Assembly (NCBI RefSeq): GCF_001465345.1
Contig: NZ_CP013655.1
Location: 1,662,673-1,726,672 of the forward strand
From: Enterococcus rotai
GTDB lineage: Bacteria > Bacillota > Bacilli > Lactobacillales > Enterococcaceae
DNA length: 64,000 nucleotides
Reading direction: 5' to 3'
A program made the position numbers and the translations under genes. The notes under the pieces were generated by a model. It had not been told where the DNA came from, did no database searches, and saw nothing but the letters and a program-made list of their open reading frames with translations. Below, in pieces: positions 60,564 to 64,000 of the stretch (within the stretch, counting starts at the first letter, position 1; the number at the start of each line of letters is the position of its first letter).

Positions 60564-61205
60564 TCATTTATAATACTGATAATGTTTTTCTAATTTTTTC
60601 GATGCTAAAGTCAGTATTGCGGTTAACAATAGATAAATAATCCCGACTAAAACTAATGGTAATAGATTAACATCACGGCTCATCGCAATTTTACCTGCTC
60701 GTAATAAATCTCCTAAACCAAGTACATAAATCAATGAAGTATCTTTCACTAAATTAATAACTTCATTGCCAATTGAAGGCAAGACGACTTTGATCACTTG
60801 AGGTAAGATAATCTTTTTAACTGTTTGAAAACGAGTCAAACGTAAAACCTTTGCTGCTTCATATTGTCCTTCTGGAATTGACTGAATTCCTCCTCTAAAA
60901 ATTTCAGCAAAATAAGCCGCATAGTTTAAGATAAACGCAAATAATGCTGCATCGTATCGTTCAAAAACGATTCCGATCAAGGGTAAACCATAAAAAACAA
61001 AAATAAGTTGTAATAGTAAAGGTGTTCCCCGCATTAGCCAAATATAAATATTGATCAAAAAGTTCAAGGGTTTAAAATTGGTTTGTAAAGCAAAGGCAAC
61101 GACGATCCCGAGTGGAATGGATCCCAGTAGTGTAAAAATAAAGACTTTCAATGTCATAAGTGCACCGTCTAATAATGCCGGCATGATTTCTAAAATGTAC
61201 TCCAT
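60564..61205 (-). CDS. Amino-acid ABC transporter permease
   Basis: A 213-aa permease of the HisM/GlnP family with five or so TM helices. The EAA loop region AAYFAEIFRGGIQSIPEGQYEAAKVL (about 88-113) and the family motif NEVINLVKDTSL (near 155) are clear. Start ATG 61205 follows GGAGGAG; a longer in-frame start runs back through the T-box terminator and is rejected. First gene of the importer operon, directly behind the proximal T-box. Confidence 0.92.
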   Translation of the reverse strand: MEYILEIMPALLDGALMTLKVFIFTLLGSIPLGIVVAFALQTNFKPLNFLINIYIWLMRGTPLLLQLIFVFYGLPLIGIVFERYDAALFAFILNYAAYFAEIFRGGIQSIPEGQYEAAKVLRLTRFQTVKKIILPQVIKVVLPSIGNEVINLVKDTSLIYVLGLGDLLRAGKIAMSRDVNLLPLVLVGIIYLLLTAILTLASKKLEKHYQYYK

Positions 61206-61256
61206 AATTTCTCCTCCATTTTTTGTTTCGTGTACTATTGTGTTGTAAGATAATGC

Positions 61257-61520
61257 AAAAAGTCCCCTTGGCAAGTATGCCAAGAGGACGAAAGAATCGT
61301 GGTTCCACCTCAATTTGTCAATATCTCGCGATAGTAACCTCATGGAATCTTTAGTGTTAGTAAAGATTCTTTTCTGATAACGGAGAAAGCCGCATCTTCT
61401 TACTTATTTCAGAAGATGACTGAATCAGATGTGTTCGTCAAAGGTTTCCAGCTTTTTTTCTCAGCGAATAAAAAAGTCTCTGTCAGGAAATGGTCTGTGA
61501 TTACTTGTTCTGATTGTGTG
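61257..61520 (-). promoter_or_regulatory. T-box leader, proximal copy (specifier candidate CAC, His)
   Basis: On the minus strand: T-box core aggtggaaccacg (61298-61310), terminator gtcctcttggc/gccaaggggac plus Ts (61257-61290), specifier candidate CAC at 61433-61431 in cgaacacatctg. The upper stem I looks weaker than in the distal copy, so its boundary is approximate. Confidence 0.82.
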
Positions 61521-61574
61521 TTCGTTTTATTAGAATGGTTAGTGGTTCGTTTCTGTTTGTTGTTAAGATGTATG

Positions 61575-61799
61575 GCATTTGGTGATACAGTTAAGCTTTT
61601 GGGTGGCCAAGTGTTATTCGTCATCAGCTCTGCAACACTCTATGATGATTAGCCGTTCAATTAGTAAAGTAGTTGATTTCTATTTGTTGTTTAGTTTAAC
61701 ATGCTTGGTGATTCACTAGTAAGGAAACTTCGCTCCCTTTGGTCGCCAAGTATTGTTCATCATCTGTTCTGTCCTTTGGCCAGTCACAGTGATTCACAA
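61575..61799 (-). repeat. Terminator-associated repeat, copy 5 (full plus partial)
   Basis: On the minus strand it starts right after the distal T-box terminator (tttttgttgtgaatcac), followed by acttggcgaccaaaggga, gcgaagttt, actagtgaatcacc (61696-61799), and a partial unit at 61575-61640. It lies between the two T-boxes. Confidence 0.88.
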
Positions 61800-62050
61800 C
61801 AAAAAGTCCTCTAGCAATTAAGCTAAAGGACGTAAAATCGTGGTTCCACCTTTTTTCATTATCGTCTCACAACGATAATCTCATGAAGTCATAGACTTCC
61901 ATGCGCTAACGGGCACTCCCGAACTTTCCTACTGACTACTTTCAAAAAGTTAACTCCCAGATGTGGTTCGCTTTATTTTCCTGTCTTTTTCCACCAGCCA
62001 AAGACTCTCTTGAACGAAATAATAAAGGTACTCTTCTGTTCTTTGTTTTT
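61797..62050 (-). promoter_or_regulatory. T-box leader, distal copy (specifier candidate CAC, His)
   Basis: On the minus strand: AGTA-type motif in gaagagtacc, loop ggctggtgg, core ggtggaaccacg (61839-61850), terminator gtcctttagctt/aattgctagaggac plus Ts (61797-61832). The specifier candidate is CAC at 61965-61963 within cgaaccacatctg, parallel to the proximal copy. Confidence 0.88.
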
Positions 62051-62054
62051 TATA

Positions 62055-62083
62055 ACTTTACCACCAGTTTTTCTGCCTGTCAA
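62055..62083 (-). promoter_or_regulatory. Promoter of the tandem T-box importer operon
   Basis: On the minus strand TTGACA, a 17-nt spacer, then TAAAGT, just upstream of the distal T-box. Confidence 0.75.
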
Positions 62084-62200
62084 CCATTGATTGTATAGAA
62101 TATTCAGAAAATATTTCTTTTAAGCATAAAAGTTACTGATTCAATGAATTTAGGGTAAAATAGTATTAGTTATTCACTTTTAAAAAGTAAGTAAACGGTG

Positions 62201-62218
62201 ATAGTTAAAAACTATCGC
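62201..62218. repeat. Short inverted repeat
   Basis: gatagtt-aaa-aactatc, a nearly perfect small palindrome between the divergent promoters; function unknown. Confidence 0.4.
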
Positions 62219-62224
62219 ACAGCC

Positions 62225-62253
62225 TTGATTTGTACTATCCTTTCACCTATATA
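62225..62253 (+). promoter_or_regulatory. Promoter of the glutamine-amidotransferase-like gene
   Basis: TTGATT, a 17-nt spacer, then TATATA. An inverted repeat begins within the -10. Confidence 0.6.
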
Positions 62254-62285
62254 TCTGATAAACTATGTACAATTATTATCAGATA
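62252..62285. promoter_or_regulatory. Candidate operator: 10-bp perfect inverted repeat
   Basis: tatctgataa (62252-62261) is inverted as ttatcagata (62276-62285). It spans the -10 end, the likely start of transcription and the region before AAGGAG, suitable for repressor binding or an mRNA hairpin. Confidence 0.5.
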
Positions 62286-62305
62286 GTAAAAAGGAGTGGT
62301 GTTGA

Positions 62306-63028
62306 TTGAGACGGTCAATTATAGGAATTGCAGCGAATGAGATTAATGATGCGGGAGCAAAGTTGTATCATTTACCGATCAGTTACACACCTTGCGGTTA
62401 TGTAAAAGCCGTTCAAAATGCTGGTGGATTGCCATTAGTTTTACCAGTTGGCTCTCCTGTTTTAGCCAGAGAGTATATAAATCAAATCGATAAGTTGATT
62501 TTAGCAGGTGGGCAAAATGTCTCACCCAGATTATATGGAGAAACGATTCAAGTTGAAGAAGCGTCGTTATCTGAAGAACGTGATCAATTTGAATTAGCTT
62601 TGATTGAAGAAGCTATCAAGCAAAAAAAACCTATTTTTGCAGTTTGTCGCGGGCTACAGTTAGTCAATGTAGCACTTGGGGGGAGTTTGCATCAAGATAT
62701 CAGTCATTTGAACAAGAGTACTATTGCGCACATGCAAGCACCAATAGCTAGAGAAATTCCCGCACATCAGATTCGGACAGAAGCTGGAAGTGTTTTACGT
62801 AAAATTTATGGGAAAGAAACAATTGTTAATTCATTTCATTTTCAAGCAGTAAAAGAGTTAGCGGAGGAATTAAGTGTTACAGCTCTTAGTGAAGATGGCA
62901 TTATCGAAGGTGTGGAAAGTAACGATCCTAGTTTAGCTTTTTTAGGCGTACAGTGGCATCCTGATTTTGCCTATGATCATTTAAAACAAGAGCAGGCGGT
63001 TTTTCGTTATGTTGTTGAAGAATTATAA
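62306..63028 (+). CDS. Class I glutamine amidotransferase-like hydrolase (PuuD-like)
   Basis: A 240-aa cytoplasmic hydrolase of the gamma-glutamyl-GABA hydrolase (peptidase C26) group. Nucleophile elbow FAVCRGLQ with C114, and a C-terminal QWHPDF with H218. The third triad residue, normally Glu in WHPE, is Asp (D220). The start appears to be TTG 62306, nine bases after AAGGAG. The neighbour downstream is a peptide-binding lipoprotein, so a role in using gamma-glutamyl compounds or peptides is possible (inference). Confidence 0.85.
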   Translation: MRRSIIGIAANEINDAGAKLYHLPISYTPCGYVKAVQNAGGLPLVLPVGSPVLAREYINQIDKLILAGGQNVSPRLYGETIQVEEASLSEERDQFELALIEEAIKQKKPIFAVCRGLQLVNVALGGSLHQDISHLNKSTIAHMQAPIAREIPAHQIRTEAGSVLRKIYGKETIVNSFHFQAVKELAEELSVTALSEDGIIEGVESNDPSLAFLGVQWHPDFAYDHLKQEQAVFRYVVEEL

Positions 63029-63101
63029 AGTATTTAGCTTGACAGAACCATTCAAGCATTAAGTGTTCTATTCAGCTTTAAAAAAGAGGAGGAATTAGAA
63101 A

Positions 63102-64000
63102 ATGAAGAAAAAATTTGGTGTTTTTGTTTTAGCAGCAGGATTGTTATTAACGGCTTGTGGCGGTGGTAATGGGGCAACGGATACGTCTGGTAAAAAAGAT
63201 GACGGAAAAACAGCAGAGACGCAAGTAATCAAAGTTGCTTCGGGCGGCGAATTGTCAACACTGGATAGTGCTCATTACACAGATGTTTATAGCTCAGATA
63301 TGATCGGTCAAGTGGTCGAAGGTCTTTATAGAATGGATAAAAATCATGATCCAGAGTTAGCAGTTGCAGCAAGTGAACCAACTGTTAGTGATGATGGACT
63401 TGTTTATACCTTCAAACTAAAAGAAACCAAATGGAGCAACGGCGATCCAGTTATCGCTGGCGATTTTGTATCTGCATTTAAAAATGTTGTTGACCCAAGT
63501 TTTGGTTCAAGTAGCAGTAATCAAATGGATATTTTTAAAAATGGTCGAAAAATTCGTGAAGGACAAGCAAAGTTGGATGAACTTGGTGTGAAAGCTGTCG
63601 ATGATCAAACCTTGGAAATGACATTGGAATACCCAATTCCTTATTTAGCTCAAGTCTTAGTTGGGACACCATTTATGCCTAAAAACGAAAAATTCGTCAA
63701 AGAAAAAGGCGATGCGTATGGTACCTCTACGGATAACTTTGTTGGAAATGGTCCATTTGTCATTTCTGGTTGGGACGGGAATACAGAAAATTGGACATTG
63801 ACAAAAAATAAAGATTATTGGGATCAAAAAAATGTCAAACTAGATACGATCGATGTTAATGTTGTGAAAGAAATCGGTACGGGTACAAATTTATTTGATG
63901 CAGGCGATTTGGATTATACTGTTTTAGCAGATACTTATGCATTGCAATATAAAGATTCACCTCAAGCACATTTTACGCCTAAAGCCATGGTTGGCTATTT
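63102..64000 (+). CDS. Oligopeptide ABC transporter substrate-binding lipoprotein (OppA-like), cut by the window end
   Basis: The first 299 codons of an SBP_bac_5 lipoprotein; the reading frame is open to the window edge. The signal peptide ends in LLTACG with lipidated Cys near residue 19. Family features follow: GELSTLDSAHYTD (about 49-61), TKWSNGDPV and PKNEKFVKEKG. Start ATG 63102 with AGGAGG. It is related in plan to the lipoprotein at 8181. Binding of peptides for an Opp importer is expected; permease genes, if any, lie beyond the window. Confidence 0.92.
   Translation, partial: MKKKFGVFVLAAGLLLTACGGGNGATDTSGKKDDGKTAETQVIKVASGGELSTLDSAHYTDVYSSDMIGQVVEGLYRMDKNHDPELAVAASEPTVSDDGLVYTFKLKETKWSNGDPVIAGDFVSAFKNVVDPSFGSSSSNQMDIFKNGRKIREGQAKLDELGVKAVDDQTLEMTLEYPIPYLAQVLVGTPFMPKNEKFVKEKGDAYGTSTDNFVGNGPFVISGWDGNTENWTLTKNKDYWDQKNVKLDTIDVNVVKEIGTGTNLFDAGDLDYTVLADTYALQYKDSPQAHFTPKAMVGY

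Noticed and set aside
61416-61652. 78-codon open frame on the + strand
   Set aside because: It lies antisense to the proximal T-box and the repeat; no ribosome site or domain.

Overview
The window looks like a chromosomal segment of a low-GC Firmicute of the genus Enterococcus, probably not E. faecalis itself. I infer this from gene content: an SMK-box SAM riboswitch before metK, an AtlA-type autolysin, an EfrAB-like exporter, FosX, WxL surface-protein clusters, BglG/LicT-controlled beta-glucoside operons, T-box leaders and strong AGGAGG ribosome sites. No database search was possible, so the genus is an inference.

Layout. 1-780: seven tRNA genes (Ser, initiator Met, Asp, Phe, Gly, Ile, Glu), probably the tail of an rRNA-linked tRNA cluster. 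830-6271: beta-glucoside operon 1 (cre-overlapped promoter, RAT/terminator, licT-like antiterminator, PTS EIIBCA, GH1 6-phospho-beta-glucosidase, histidine-phosphatase lipoprotein). 6400-12570: small metabolic and unknown genes, including a frameshifted DUF1003 gene. 12929-21979: WxL surface-protein locus (winged-helix regulator, large WxL adhesin, small sortase-anchored protein, two further WxL-type proteins, DUF916/DUF3324 protein, membrane protein, signal-peptidase-like protein), followed by a secreted M6 metalloprotease with a 205-residue tandem duplication. 25700-36532: metK with riboswitch, a 14-TM MFS exporter, an esterase, a TetR regulator divergent from a heterodimeric ABC exporter, the MnmL/MnmM-like tRNA modification pair and a PAP2 phosphatase. 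36667-40733: DUF4097/HAAS envelope pair and the LysM autolysin. 40780-46312: T-box-leuS, fosX and an ABC-F gene with a leader attenuator. 46911-51183: a second surface-protein locus, reduced and divergent. 51490-57370: beta-glucoside operon 2, with two textbook RAT/terminator switches. 57552-64000: rhodanese, WrbA, a predicted histidine ABC importer behind two tandem T-boxes, a glutamine-amidotransferase-like hydrolase and an OppA-type protein cut by the window end.

How the parts work together. RNA-level control dominates: three RAT elements with clear or likely function plus one unusual RAT-like element, three T-boxes, one SAM riboswitch and one ABC-F attenuator. The two surface loci appear to build sortase- and peptidoglycan-linked surface complexes. 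Within each locus, the small anchored protein and the secreted partner proteins share a short locus-specific N-terminal strand motif just after the signal peptide. Two families of intergenic repeats are present. One sits directly behind Rho-independent terminators; the other forms long hairpins inside operons just upstream of ribosome sites.
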